A stretch of 64,000 nucleotides of DNA from Halobacillus litoralis (GTDB lineage Bacteria; Bacillota; Bacilli; Bacillales; Halobacillaceae): the NCBI RefSeq assembly GCF_020524025.1, contig NZ_JAIVKN010000001.1:434001-498000 (forward strand), written 5' to 3'. The position numbers and the translations under genes are program-made. This document shows positions 8,893 through 16,979 of this stretch, piece by piece. The notes beneath the pieces are model-generated. The model had not been told where the DNA came from and did no database searches. It saw nothing but the letters and a program-made list of their open reading frames with translations. Position 1 is the first letter of the stretch; each line of letters opens with the position of its first letter.

Positions 8893-8936
8893 GAAGGGAT
8901 TCTTCGAAAGTCAGATACTTTCAAAGAGTCCCTTTC
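8893..8936 (+). promoter_or_regulatory. Intercistronic hairpin after the binding-protein gene
   Basis: GAAGGGATTCTTCGAAAGT pairs, with small bulges, with ACTTTCAAAGAGTCCCTTTC. A short T-rich run follows (CTTTCTTTA). It resembles the stem-loops after binding-protein genes that stabilise upstream mRNA or partly terminate, giving more binding protein than permease. Confidence 0.6.
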
Positions 8937-8946
8937 TTTACAAGAG

Positions 8947-9211
8947 GGCTCTGTTAAACCTTATTGTTGATTTCATGCAGACTCTCTTACTTGGGAGTTC
9001 TAGTTTCGACATTGTTGAGTGTAACGGGGCTTGCAGCTGCTCTCTTTCCGCGGGGAAGACGGAAAGCCTCCTCAAGCTTCGCTTTGTGGGGTCTTTCCAG
9101 TCTGTCCATTCCCGCAGGAGTATCGCAGTTTCCAGTCCCTTTTACAAAAATCAGATTCTCGAAACTCTAGTAAATGGGGATATCTAATCAACACGGAGGT
9201 ATAACAGAGCC
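8947..9211. repeat. MITE-like element with GGCTCTGTTA ends
   Basis: A 265-bp stretch between the binding-protein and permease genes has perfect 10-bp terminal inverted repeats, GGCTCTGTTA at 8947-8956 and TAACAGAGCC at 9202-9211. It carries no convincing gene. Its centre (around 9035-9125) has a GC-rich, partly self-complementary segment with TTTCCGCGGGGAAGACGGAAAG, of a kind I know as dispersed intergenic repeats in Bacillaceae. A second element with related ends is at 27169-27362. It probably represents a non-autonomous transposable element or its remains. Confidence 0.5.
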
Positions 9212-9292
9212 TTTAAAAAATCTGAAGTAGCACGTAGGAATCTTTAAAATAAAAGAAAGCTTTTCTTCACGGAATAAGAAGGAGGAGAAACA

Positions 9293-10225
9293 ATGAGCAA
9301 TTCAATGGAAAGTACCAGCTCTGCTTATGTAGAAAAGAGTAAGAACAAATCTACGCGCCGCTGGTTCAAAAAGAACTATATCGGATGGTTGTTCATCCTC
9401 ATCGCTGTTATAGGTATTGGCATCTTCTATTTTTACCCGATGCTTCGGGCTTTGCTGCTTTCTTTCCAATCAGGTATGGGGGCAAACCTTGAATACGTTG
9501 GATTGGATAACTATATGCGTCTGTTTGGGGATCCGACGTTTATTGCGGCATTAACCAATACGTTTATTTATCTATTAGTACAGGTACCGGTCATGATTAT
9601 TCTTGCACTCGTCTTTTCTGTGATCTTAAATGATGCGACGTTAAAGTTTAGAGGATTTTTCCGTACCGCCATTTTCCTACCCTGTGTGACGTCTTTAGTT
9701 GCATATGCAGTCATCTTTAAATACTTATTCGGTGTCGACGGATTAATCAACCAGGGGCTTTTGAGCTTATCTCTAATTTCTGAACCGCTCAACTGGCTGG
9801 CTGACCCCGTGCTCGCTAAAATCACGATTATCCTTGCAATTACTTGGAGATGGACCGGGTACAATATGATTTTCTATTTGTCCGCCCTGCAAAATGTTGA
9901 TAAATCCATGTACGAAGCTGCGAAGATTGATGGTGCTTCCAGTATTCAGCGCTTCTTTTACATTACCGTTCCAATGTTAAAGCCGATCATTTTGTTCACA
10001 TCGATCATGTCTACAATTGGAACGCTGCAAATTTTTGATGAAATTATGAATATCACGAATGGCGGACCAGGAAATGCGACACTTTCCATTTCGATGTATA
10101 TCTATAATCTATCTTTCAAATACACGCCTGATTTTGGATATGCTGCAACGGTTTCTTATGTGATTGTTATTCTAGTCGTCTTGTTCTCTCTTATTCAATT
10201 TAAAGTGGCAGGTGATGATAAATGA
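9293..10225 (+). CDS. Sugar ABC transporter permease (MalF/UgpA type)
   Basis: A 310-residue inner-membrane protein with six predicted transmembrane helices after a basic N-terminal tail. The ATPase-contact EAA loop is visible as YEAAKIDGASSIQRFFYITVPMLKP. It pairs with the second permease, whose start overlaps its stop by four bases (ATGA), indicating translational coupling. GGAGG lies just before the ATG. Together they would import the ligand of the upstream binding protein. Confidence 0.9.
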   Translation: MSNSMESTSSAYVEKSKNKSTRRWFKKNYIGWLFILIAVIGIGIFYFYPMLRALLLSFQSGMGANLEYVGLDNYMRLFGDPTFIAALTNTFIYLLVQVPVMIILALVFSVILNDATLKFRGFFRTAIFLPCVTSLVAYAVIFKYLFGVDGLINQGLLSLSLISEPLNWLADPVLAKITIILAITWRWTGYNMIFYLSALQNVDKSMYEAAKIDGASSIQRFFYITVPMLKPIILFTSIMSTIGTLQIFDEIMNITNGGPGNATLSISMYIYNLSFKYTPDFGYAATVSYVIVILVVLFSLIQFKVAGDDK

Positions 10226-11049
10226 AGAAATTGAAACGAACGGGTGTCTATCTTTTCTTAAGTGTTGCTGCGCTTGTTTCCATCTTTCCATTTTTATGGA
10301 TGATTATCAGTATGACGAATAAATCTGTGGATGTTACCCAGGGACGTTTAATTCCAGGTACCCACCTTTTTGAAAATTTGAAAGTGCTCTTTGAAACGGT
10401 CGATGTCGTGACCGCTCTAGTCAATTCAACCATTATTGCTGTTGTTACCACATTCTTAACATTGTTGATCGGTTCATTGGCTGGTTATGGCTTTGAAATT
10501 TACCGGTCCCCGGGGAAAGATAGGATCTTTAATATCCTGCTTTTATCGATGATGATCCCATTTGCGGCGATCATGATTCCTTTATACCGTCTGTTTGGAG
10601 GAATTTCTTCATCCATTCCGTTTCTTGGAATCGATACCCTCTCAGCAGCGATCCTGCCGACGGTCGTCACAGCGTTTTTCATCTTTTTCTTCCGACAGAA
10701 TACGAAGATGTTTGCTAAAGAGTTGGTCGAGGCTGGAAGAATGGATGGGTTAAGTGAACTGGGTATCTTCTTCCGTATTTATCTGCCGACAATGAAAACG
10801 ACCTACGCCGCTGCTGCGATCATTGCCTTTATGAACAGCTGGAATAACTACTTGTGGCCATTGGTCATTTTACAGTCTCCGGAAAAGCAGACGATTCCAT
10901 TGCTTATTTCAAATCTTGGAGCGGGCTATTCCCCTGACTATGGTGTCATTATGACAGCGATCGTTATTGCTACATTGCCGACTGCTCTTGTTTTCTTCAT
11001 TATGCAGAAACACTTTGTAGCTGGAATGATGGGATCTGTCAAAGGATAA
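10222..11049 (+). CDS. Sugar ABC transporter permease (MalG type)
   Basis: The 275-residue partner permease has six hydrophobic helices and the EAA loop VEAGRMDGLSELGIFFRIYLPTMK. It ends with the HFVAGMMGSVKG tail usual for MalG-like permeases. Its ATG overlaps the stop of the first permease. No ATP-binding gene follows; an unlinked MsmX-like ATPase probably energises the importer. Confidence 0.9.
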   Translation: MKKLKRTGVYLFLSVAALVSIFPFLWMIISMTNKSVDVTQGRLIPGTHLFENLKVLFETVDVVTALVNSTIIAVVTTFLTLLIGSLAGYGFEIYRSPGKDRIFNILLLSMMIPFAAIMIPLYRLFGGISSSIPFLGIDTLSAAILPTVVTAFFIFFFRQNTKMFAKELVEAGRMDGLSELGIFFRIYLPTMKTTYAAAAIIAFMNSWNNYLWPLVILQSPEKQTIPLLISNLGAGYSPDYGVIMTAIVIATLPTALVFFIMQKHFVAGMMGSVKG

Positions 11050-11057
11050 AGCGGATG

Positions 11058-11091
11058 GGCAGGAGTAAGGAAACGGGTAGTTGCTCCTGCC
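11058..11091 (+). promoter_or_regulatory. Intercistronic hairpin before the beta-galactosidase gene
   Basis: GGCAGGAG and CTCCTGCC form an eight-base stem with an 18-base loop and no T tract. It is one of four hairpins found in gaps of this operon, consistent with mRNA stabilisation rather than full termination. Confidence 0.5.
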
Positions 11092-11176
11092 GGACAAGAG
11101 GTTATTTCGTATCTCCGATAATTAAACTGCCTGAGTAGAGGCAGACAAAAGGGAAAGAGAGTAGAGGAGGAAAACG

Positions 11177-12913
11177 ATGTTACAAGCGAAAAACAGCCAA
11201 TTTTATTTGGACGGGGAGCCCTTTCAAATCCTATCCGGTGCGCTTCATTATTTCCGTACGGTCCCCGAACATTGGGAAGACCGGCTGAAGAAGTTAAAAG
11301 CGCTTGGTTTAAATACGGTAGAAACTTACGTCCCTTGGAACTTACACGAACCGAGGGAGGGAAAATTCCACTTTACTGGAATGGCTGATATCGAACAGTT
11401 TATTCAAACAGCGGACCGCCTCGGCTTATATGTCATCATCCGTCCGTCTCCTTACATTTGTGCGGAATGGGAAATGGGCGGTCTTCCTTCCTGGCTTTTG
11501 AAAGATAAAGATATCGTTCTAAGAAGCAGTGACCCTGCTTATCTCTCGCATATAGAATCCTATTACGAGGAGCTGCTTCCTAAGTTTGTTCCTTTTCTCT
11601 ATCAAAATGGCGGACCGGTCATTGCTATGCAGATAGAGAATGAATACGGGGCTTATGGCAATGATCAAGACTACTTATCCTTTTTTAAAGATCAGTATGA
11701 AAAACATGGACTCCATACTTTCTTGTTCACATCGGATGGTCCTGATTTTATTAACCAAGGGTCCCTGCCTGATGTAACGACAACACTGAATTTCGGATCG
11801 AAAGTCGACCAGGCTTTTCATGAGCTGGAGTCTTTTAAACCAGGTTCTCCGAAGATGGTAGCGGAATTCTGGATCGGCTGGTTTGATTATTGGACGGGGG
11901 AACATCATACAAGGGAAGCCTCCGATGCGGCGGCCGTTTTTAAAGAGCTGATGGAGAAGGGAATTTCGGTTAACTTCTATATGTTTCACGGGGGAACGAA
12001 CTTTGGCTTTATGAACGGCGCCAATCACTACGATGTTTATTACCCGACCATTACCAGCTACGATTACGACAGCCTGCTGACGGAAAACGGGGAAATCACT
12101 GAGAAATACAGGGCCGTCAAAGCGGTACTGAGTGAGTTCAAACCTGTCCCTGAAGACTATGTGTCTGAGATCCTAACAAAAAACTACGGTTCTGTTTCTT
12201 TAAGAGAATCGGTCAGTCTCTTCGACACGCTTGATCAAATCAGTGATCGGATTGAACATCTGACACCTCTTTCAATGGAAGAGATCGGTCAATCGTATGG
12301 ATATACGCTATACAAAACGGAAGTGAATCGATCTGGTGAATTAGCGATGAACAGCCGTGATATTCATGATCGTGCTTTTGTTTATATCAATGGCATCTAC
12401 CAAATGACGCTGTACAAAAATGATCAAGAAAAGAACGTGACACTCGAATTTCCAAACGATAGGAACACGTTGGAAATCCTGGTGGAGAATATGGGAAGGG
12501 CGAACTACGGAGAGCACTTGTCGGATCGTAAAGGAATCACGAAAAACCTATGGCTTGGAGAGCAGTATTTTTTCAACTGGGATATCTATGCGATTGAAAT
12601 GGATCGTCTGCCGGAAGATTATCGAGCGGATTCAGAAGATCGTTATCCGAAGTTTTTCCGGGGAACCTTTGATGCAGAAGGAACGCATGATACCTTCATT
12701 GAAAGTGAAGGATTTACGAAAGGCAATGTGTTCATTAATGGATTCAACTTAGGGAGGTATTGGAACACCGCCGGTCCTCAGAAGCGGATTTATGTACCTG
12801 GACCTTTACTGAAGGAAAAAGGGAATGAACTGGTTGTTCTTGAGCTTGAACATACATCTGTCACAGAAATTCAGCTCGTCGATCACCCTCAATGGTCCAC
12901 TGTTGAAGCATAG
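11177..12913 (+). CDS. GH35 beta-galactosidase
   Basis: The 578-residue enzyme starts with the GH35 signature region (FQILSGALHYFRTVPEHWEDRLKKLKALGLNTVETYVPWNLHEP). The acid/base Glu is residue 156 in MQIENEYGAYG and the nucleophile Glu is residue 230 in VAEFWIGWFDYW. The C-terminal part (about 380-575) is a beta-sandwich region with GNVFINGFNLGRYW typical of small bacterial GH35 enzymes (BgaC type). There is no signal peptide, so it works in the cytoplasm on imported short oligosaccharides, releasing terminal beta-linked galactose. It sits between the importer and an alpha-galactosidase. AGAGGAGG precedes the ATG. Confidence 0.92.
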   Translation: MLQAKNSQFYLDGEPFQILSGALHYFRTVPEHWEDRLKKLKALGLNTVETYVPWNLHEPREGKFHFTGMADIEQFIQTADRLGLYVIIRPSPYICAEWEMGGLPSWLLKDKDIVLRSSDPAYLSHIESYYEELLPKFVPFLYQNGGPVIAMQIENEYGAYGNDQDYLSFFKDQYEKHGLHTFLFTSDGPDFINQGSLPDVTTTLNFGSKVDQAFHELESFKPGSPKMVAEFWIGWFDYWTGEHHTREASDAAAVFKELMEKGISVNFYMFHGGTNFGFMNGANHYDVYYPTITSYDYDSLLTENGEITEKYRAVKAVLSEFKPVPEDYVSEILTKNYGSVSLRESVSLFDTLDQISDRIEHLTPLSMEEIGQSYGYTLYKTEVNRSGELAMNSRDIHDRAFVYINGIYQMTLYKNDQEKNVTLEFPNDRNTLEILVENMGRANYGEHLSDRKGITKNLWLGEQYFFNWDIYAIEMDRLPEDYRADSEDRYPKFFRGTFDAEGTHDTFIESEGFTKGNVFINGFNLGRYWNTAGPQKRIYVPGPLLKEKGNELVVLELEHTSVTEIQLVDHPQWSTVEA

Positions 12914-12921
12914 AAATATCA

Positions 12922-12951
12922 GGGTTCAAGAGGACATACGCTCCCGAACCC
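12922..12951 (+). promoter_or_regulatory. Intercistronic hairpin between the two galactosidase genes
   Basis: GGGTTC and GAACCC pair around an 18-base loop in the 95-base gap between the GH35 and GH36 genes. No T tract follows. Weak alone, but it fits the pattern of one stem-loop per gap in this operon. Confidence 0.4.
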
Positions 12952-13008
12952 GTAATAGAATGACGAAACAAAATGGATCTACATTCATTTAGAAAAGGAA
13001 CGTTGTTT

Positions 13009-15237
13009 ATGACTATTATTGTGAATGAAAAAACGAAGGAATTCCATCTGCAGACCAGCGGTTCCAGCTACCTTTTTACGGTGCTTGAAAATGGACAGCT
13101 CGGACATCTCTATTATGGAAAAAAAGTGAACCATAAAGATTCGTTTCAACACTTGCTGACCAATGGAAACCGGCCAAATACGGCGTATGTGAAAGAAGGA
13201 GATATGAGTTTTTCCCTTGAGCAGACAAAGCAGGAATATCCCGCCTATGGAACAACAGATTTCAGGGAGCCGGCTCTTCACATCGAGCAGGTGGATGGGA
13301 GCCGGATCAGTGATTTCCGTTACAAGAGCCATAGGGTTACTTCCGGAAAGCCAAAGCTTGATGGACTTCCAGCTACGTATGCAGAAGATGGAGATGAGGT
13401 GGAGACGCTCGAGATTACGCTTTACGATGATTATCTTGACGCGGAGTTGACGCTGCTTTATTCCGTATTTGAAGCTCATGATGCGATCGCAAGAAGCGCA
13501 AGGCTCTCCAATCATGGGAAGGCAAACCTCAACGTATCGAGAATCATGAGTGCGAATGTAGATTTGTTTGACTCGGATTACGAAATGATCCAGCTTTCCG
13601 GTGCGTGGGCGAGGGAAAGGCATGTGAAGAACCGACGTCTGGAAAGCGGTCTTCAGAGCATTTCCAGTACGCGTGGAACGAGCAGCGGACATCAGAATCC
13701 TTTTCTGGCGTTGAAACGTCCGATGGCAACGGAATTCACTGGTGATGTGTACGGATTCAGTCTCGTATACAGCGGAAATTTCCTTGCTCAGGTCGAAGTC
13801 GATTATCTCGATGTTGCCCGCGTCAGTATCGGAATCCATCCGTTCGATTTCAACTGGATGCTTGAACCGGGCGATTCGTTTCAGTCACCTGAAGCGGTCA
13901 TGGTATACTCGGGAGAAGGGCTGAACGGCATGAGCCAGCGTTTCCACGAGCTATATCAGACCCGTCTTGCGCGGGGGGGATGGCGCGACCAGGCCCGGCC
14001 GATTTTAACGAACAACTGGGAAGGTACCTATTTTGATTTTGATGAAGAAAAAATTCTCGATATGGCCAGGCAGTCAAAAGAACTCGGTGTCGAACTGTTT
14101 GTCCTGGATGACGGCTGGTTCGGAAAGCGTAACGATGATACGACCTCTCTCGGGGACTGGTACGTCAACTATGATAAGTTACCAGATGGAATCACGGGCT
14201 TAGCGGACAAAATTACGGACTTGGGCATGGATTTTGGACTCTGGTTCGAACCTGAAATGGTGTCAAAAGCAAGCAGGCTGTATGAAGAGCATCCGGACTG
14301 GATTCTCCATGTCCCGGACCGAAGTCTTTCACACGGCCGCAATCAGTATGTGCTCGATTTTTCAAGAGGAGAAGTCGTTGATGCTCTCTATGAGATGATG
14401 AGTAACATTCTGAGGGAAGCGGATATCTCTTATGTAAAATGGGATATGAACCGCTACATGACGGAAATCGGCTCTCCGGCCTGGCCCGCAGACCGCCAGA
14501 AAGAAATTGTCCACCGCTATATACTTGGCGTGTACGATTTATATGAACGGCTTACGTCTGAATTTCCTGAGGTTCTGTTTGAGTCGTGTGCAAGTGGCGG
14601 ATGCCGGTTTGATCCGGGGATGCTCTATTATGCTCCGCAGGCGTGGACAAGTGATGACACAGATGCTGTCGAGCGTCTGAAAATCCAGTATGGGACTTCG
14701 TTCGTTTACCCGGTCAGTTCGATGGGGGCTCACGTCTCCGCTGTTCCGAATCATCAGGTCGGAAGGGTGACGAGTCTTGAGACGAGAGCGAATACGGCTT
14801 ATTTCGGAGCTTTCGGTTATGAGCTTGACGTGACTTCAATGGCAGAAGAAGAAAAAGCTGAGATGAAAGCGCAGATCGAATTTTACAAACAGCACCGTGA
14901 CTTGTTCCAATTCGGGACATTTTATCGTCTGGAGAGCCCTTTTGAAAAAGACGGCAACCGTACGACATGGATGATGGTATCCAAGGACCAGTCCCGTGCG
15001 GTTCTAGCAGATTATCACGTGCTCGACCGTCCCAACCAGGGCTTCACCAGGCTTCAGTTCAAAGGACTGGACCCGGATGCTGCCTATGAGATCGAAGGGT
15101 ATGAAGGTTTATATAATGGAGATGAACTGATGGAGATCGGTCTTCAGCTGGGGCATGAGCGCTTTCGAGAGCGTGATATTCATGAACCGGCAGGAGATTT
15201 TCACTCAAGATTGTTCATCTTAAATAAAAAGCCTTAG
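13009..15237 (+). CDS. GH36 alpha-galactosidase
   Basis: The 742-residue enzyme is a GH36 alpha-galactosidase like AgaA/AgaB of Geobacillus. It has an N-terminal beta-supersandwich domain (to about residue 330), a TIM barrel with ELFVLDDGWFGKRNDD, the nucleophile D479 in YVKWDMNRYM and the acid/base D549 in WTSDDTDAVERL, and LFESCASGGCRFD between them. No signal peptide, so it is cytoplasmic and cleaves alpha-1,6-galactosides such as melibiose or raffinose-type sugars. I chose the ATG at 13009, after AAAAGGA; the in-frame ATG at 12973 lacks a ribosome site. It is the last gene of the locus. Confidence 0.93.
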   Translation: MTIIVNEKTKEFHLQTSGSSYLFTVLENGQLGHLYYGKKVNHKDSFQHLLTNGNRPNTAYVKEGDMSFSLEQTKQEYPAYGTTDFREPALHIEQVDGSRISDFRYKSHRVTSGKPKLDGLPATYAEDGDEVETLEITLYDDYLDAELTLLYSVFEAHDAIARSARLSNHGKANLNVSRIMSANVDLFDSDYEMIQLSGAWARERHVKNRRLESGLQSISSTRGTSSGHQNPFLALKRPMATEFTGDVYGFSLVYSGNFLAQVEVDYLDVARVSIGIHPFDFNWMLEPGDSFQSPEAVMVYSGEGLNGMSQRFHELYQTRLARGGWRDQARPILTNNWEGTYFDFDEEKILDMARQSKELGVELFVLDDGWFGKRNDDTTSLGDWYVNYDKLPDGITGLADKITDLGMDFGLWFEPEMVSKASRLYEEHPDWILHVPDRSLSHGRNQYVLDFSRGEVVDALYEMMSNILREADISYVKWDMNRYMTEIGSPAWPADRQKEIVHRYILGVYDLYERLTSEFPEVLFESCASGGCRFDPGMLYYAPQAWTSDDTDAVERLKIQYGTSFVYPVSSMGAHVSAVPNHQVGRVTSLETRANTAYFGAFGYELDVTSMAEEEKAEMKAQIEFYKQHRDLFQFGTFYRLESPFEKDGNRTTWMMVSKDQSRAVLADYHVLDRPNQGFTRLQFKGLDPDAAYEIEGYEGLYNGDELMEIGLQLGHERFRERDIHEPAGDFHSRLFILNKKP

Positions 15238-15245
15238 GAAGCGGG

Positions 15246-15273
15246 AGGACGGGAACATGTCTTCATTCGTCCT
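15246..15273 (+). promoter_or_regulatory. Hairpin after the alpha-galactosidase gene
   Basis: AGGACG and CGTCCT pair around a 16-base loop just after the stop codon. It comes before the true terminator at 15318 and may be a 3' protective structure. Confidence 0.35.
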
Positions 15274-15317
15274 GTTACCTTAAACCAAATTCATCTTTTA
15301 CTTAAAAATGAAAGAAA

Positions 15318-15353
15318 AGGAAGTGCTGGATCTCTGCCGGCACTTCCTTTTTT
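15318..15353 (+). terminator. Rho-independent terminator of the galactoside operon
   Basis: AGGAAGTGCTGG pairs with CCGGCACTTCCT (one G-T pair) around an eight-base loop, followed by six T. It closes the galactoside transcript. Confidence 0.85.
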
Positions 15354-15449
15354 ATGATTACAAAATACAACAGAATCTTGAGGAGGCCTTCTTTCTTTGA
15401 AATAATGGAAGCGTCTATGAAAAGTAAAAGGGAAATAGAGGAGGAAAGA

Positions 15450-15791
15450 ATGAAACAAAATCTAATAAGTTTGTCTCTCGTGTTTTTAGGCGTTTGTATC
15501 TTAGCCGGAGCTTTCATCGTTGCCGGCGCCATAAACAATGAGACGCAGGCAGAAACAGAACCGCCGCAGGTCCAGGTCAACGCTCATACAGAAAAACAGT
15601 TGATGAGTCATTTAGAATTAAAACAATACTTAGGGATAACTGATGAGCAGTTAGCAAAGATACTCCCTCAAGAAGTTGATGGTGTAACGAAAAGCAGTAT
15701 TCCTTACATAAGGATCGGCTATGAATATTATTTTCCTGTAAAAGCCGTCGATCAATGGCTGACAGAAACGGAAGCTATAGTGTTTAGATGA
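15450..15791 (+). CDS. Membrane-anchored protein with excisionase-like helix-turn-helix domain
   Basis: The 113-residue protein has an N-terminal transmembrane anchor (about residues 5-27), a polar linker (NNETQAETEPPQVQ), then SHLELKQYLGITDEQLAKILPQEVDG...IPYIRIGYEYYFPVKAVDQWLTE, which resembles the small winged-helix fold of excisionase/HTH_17 proteins. The start at 15450 has AGAGGAGG five bases before it; the longer open frame from 15354 begins within the terminator region. The anchor seems to place the domain outside the membrane, so DNA binding is doubtful unless the topology is reversed. Function unknown. Confidence 0.6.
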   Translation: MKQNLISLSLVFLGVCILAGAFIVAGAINNETQAETEPPQVQVNAHTEKQLMSHLELKQYLGITDEQLAKILPQEVDGVTKSSIPYIRIGYEYYFPVKAVDQWLTETEAIVFR

Positions 15792-15880
15792 CCGTTCATA
15801 ATTTTAGACTTGCACGAAAAGTGTTTTTTACGGAATATAAACGACTTGTCATTTTTTAAGAAGAGAGGACACATAACTAA

Positions 15881-15915
15881 AAAAACGGCATGGATTTTTT
15901 CCATGTCGTTTTTTT
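15881..15915 (+). terminator. Rho-independent terminator
   Basis: AAAAACGGCATGGA pairs with TCCATGTCGTTTTT around a T-rich loop and runs into T. It ends the transcript of the anchored HTH gene. Confidence 0.8.
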
Positions 15916-16015
15916 AATGTTGAAGAATTTTAAGAAGGGATAATGGAGGATTTTGCAGAATTTGGTTAGAGAGTAGGAGTTTTTCAATGATATCGGTTTT
16001 AGGAGGCTGATGGAT

Positions 16016-16396
16016 ATGGAATTAACCCACACCCGCTTACTTGTTGATCATTATAAGGAATGTTTTTTGTTTTATAGGGATGTTCTTGGCTTTGAAGTTT
16101 CCTGGGGAAATGAAGATTCAAAGTATGCCGATTTTAAATTCAATGGGGCGGCACTTGGAATATTTGACCGTCAGCAAATGGCTGAAGCCACAGGCACGGA
16201 ATATTCGCAAGACGTGAATCAGACTGATCGGACGGCCTTGATTTTTAAAGTCCGTAGTGTTGATGAAACATACGAGGAGCTGAAAGGTAAGGTTGAATTT
16301 ATTACTCCACCTACAAAGCAGGAAGGGTGGGGGATTAAAGTCGCTCACTTCAGAGATCCAGCAGGGTCGCTTTTAGAGATTTACGAAAAGATATAA
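16016..16396 (+). CDS. VOC-family (glyoxalase/bleomycin-resistance-like) protein
   Basis: A 126-residue single VOC domain: ELTHTRLLVDHYKECFLFYRDVLGFEV at the start and VAHFRDPAGSLLEIYE at the end, the two paired beta-alpha-beta units of this fold. The metal-ligand positions (first His, final Glu) are present. Such small proteins act as dioxygenases, isomerases or drug-binding proteins; the substrate cannot be told. The ATG at 16016 is nine bases from GGAGG, the in-frame ATG at 16010 only three. Confidence 0.75.
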   Translation: MELTHTRLLVDHYKECFLFYRDVLGFEVSWGNEDSKYADFKFNGAALGIFDRQQMAEATGTEYSQDVNQTDRTALIFKVRSVDETYEELKGKVEFITPPTKQEGWGIKVAHFRDPAGSLLEIYEKI

Positions 16397-16439
16397 ATGT
16401 ATGGAGGGAACCACACGTGATCCATACGGGGGGTGACCT

Positions 16440-16757
16440 ATGAGGGAGAAAATTCTTGTCACTATTATTTTACTGCTATGCTCCGGCTGCTATGGACCAG
16501 GTGAGACCGTTGAATGGTATGAGAGCTTTCGTTTTCATGGTGTCGTGGTTCATAAAAATATGAAAGACGAGCTTATTGTCTTAGAGGAAGTGGATGCACC
16601 TGAAAGCAGGAAAGATGGAAACCGATTTGAAATTCCGGTGGATGATTTTGAAAAGTATCAAAAAGGGGACAAGGTCCATGTCATAGTTGAAACCAATACA
16701 ACTAATGATGTGTGGGACTTAGACCATTTGAGGTTTCATATCAAACCACTGGAATAA
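16440..16757 (+). CDS. Small putative lipoprotein of unknown function
   Basis: A 105-residue protein with a short hydrophobic N-terminus (ILVTIILLLCSGC) ending in a possible lipobox Cys at residue 17. The rest is polar and rich in beta-strand-like segments (FRFHGVVVHKN, KGDKVHVIVETN). GGGGGTGACC precedes the ATG. It may form a transcript with the VOC gene, 43 bases upstream. I do not recognise the family. Confidence 0.55.
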   Translation: MREKILVTIILLLCSGCYGPGETVEWYESFRFHGVVVHKNMKDELIVLEEVDAPESRKDGNRFEIPVDDFEKYQKGDKVHVIVETNTTNDVWDLDHLRFHIKPLE

Positions 16758-16979
16758 GGAAAATAAAAACCGGAAAGCTAGTAAAGAATGATGAGATCTT
16801 TTCGTGTTTCTTTCGAATTAGAGGTTGAGCAAAGAGAGAACGTTTGAAATAATGAACGTATAAGGTTTCCTCAATCATTGAAATATAAAAGACCGTTTCA
16901 CCCCGGATCTCATTTAAGATCCTTTATAGTAATGAAAAGTTCTTTAACCGTAATGAATTTTGAAAGGGGATACATAGTC

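Noticed and set aside
8891-9187. Open frames of 98 and 68 codons between the first binding protein and its permease
   Set aside because: They lie inside the inverted-repeat element, overlap each other, and have no ribosome site or family resemblance.
12985-13839. 284-codon open frame on the strand opposite the alpha-galactosidase
   Set aside because: It is a shadow of a strongly supported GH36 gene and reads as low-complexity, unlike any family.
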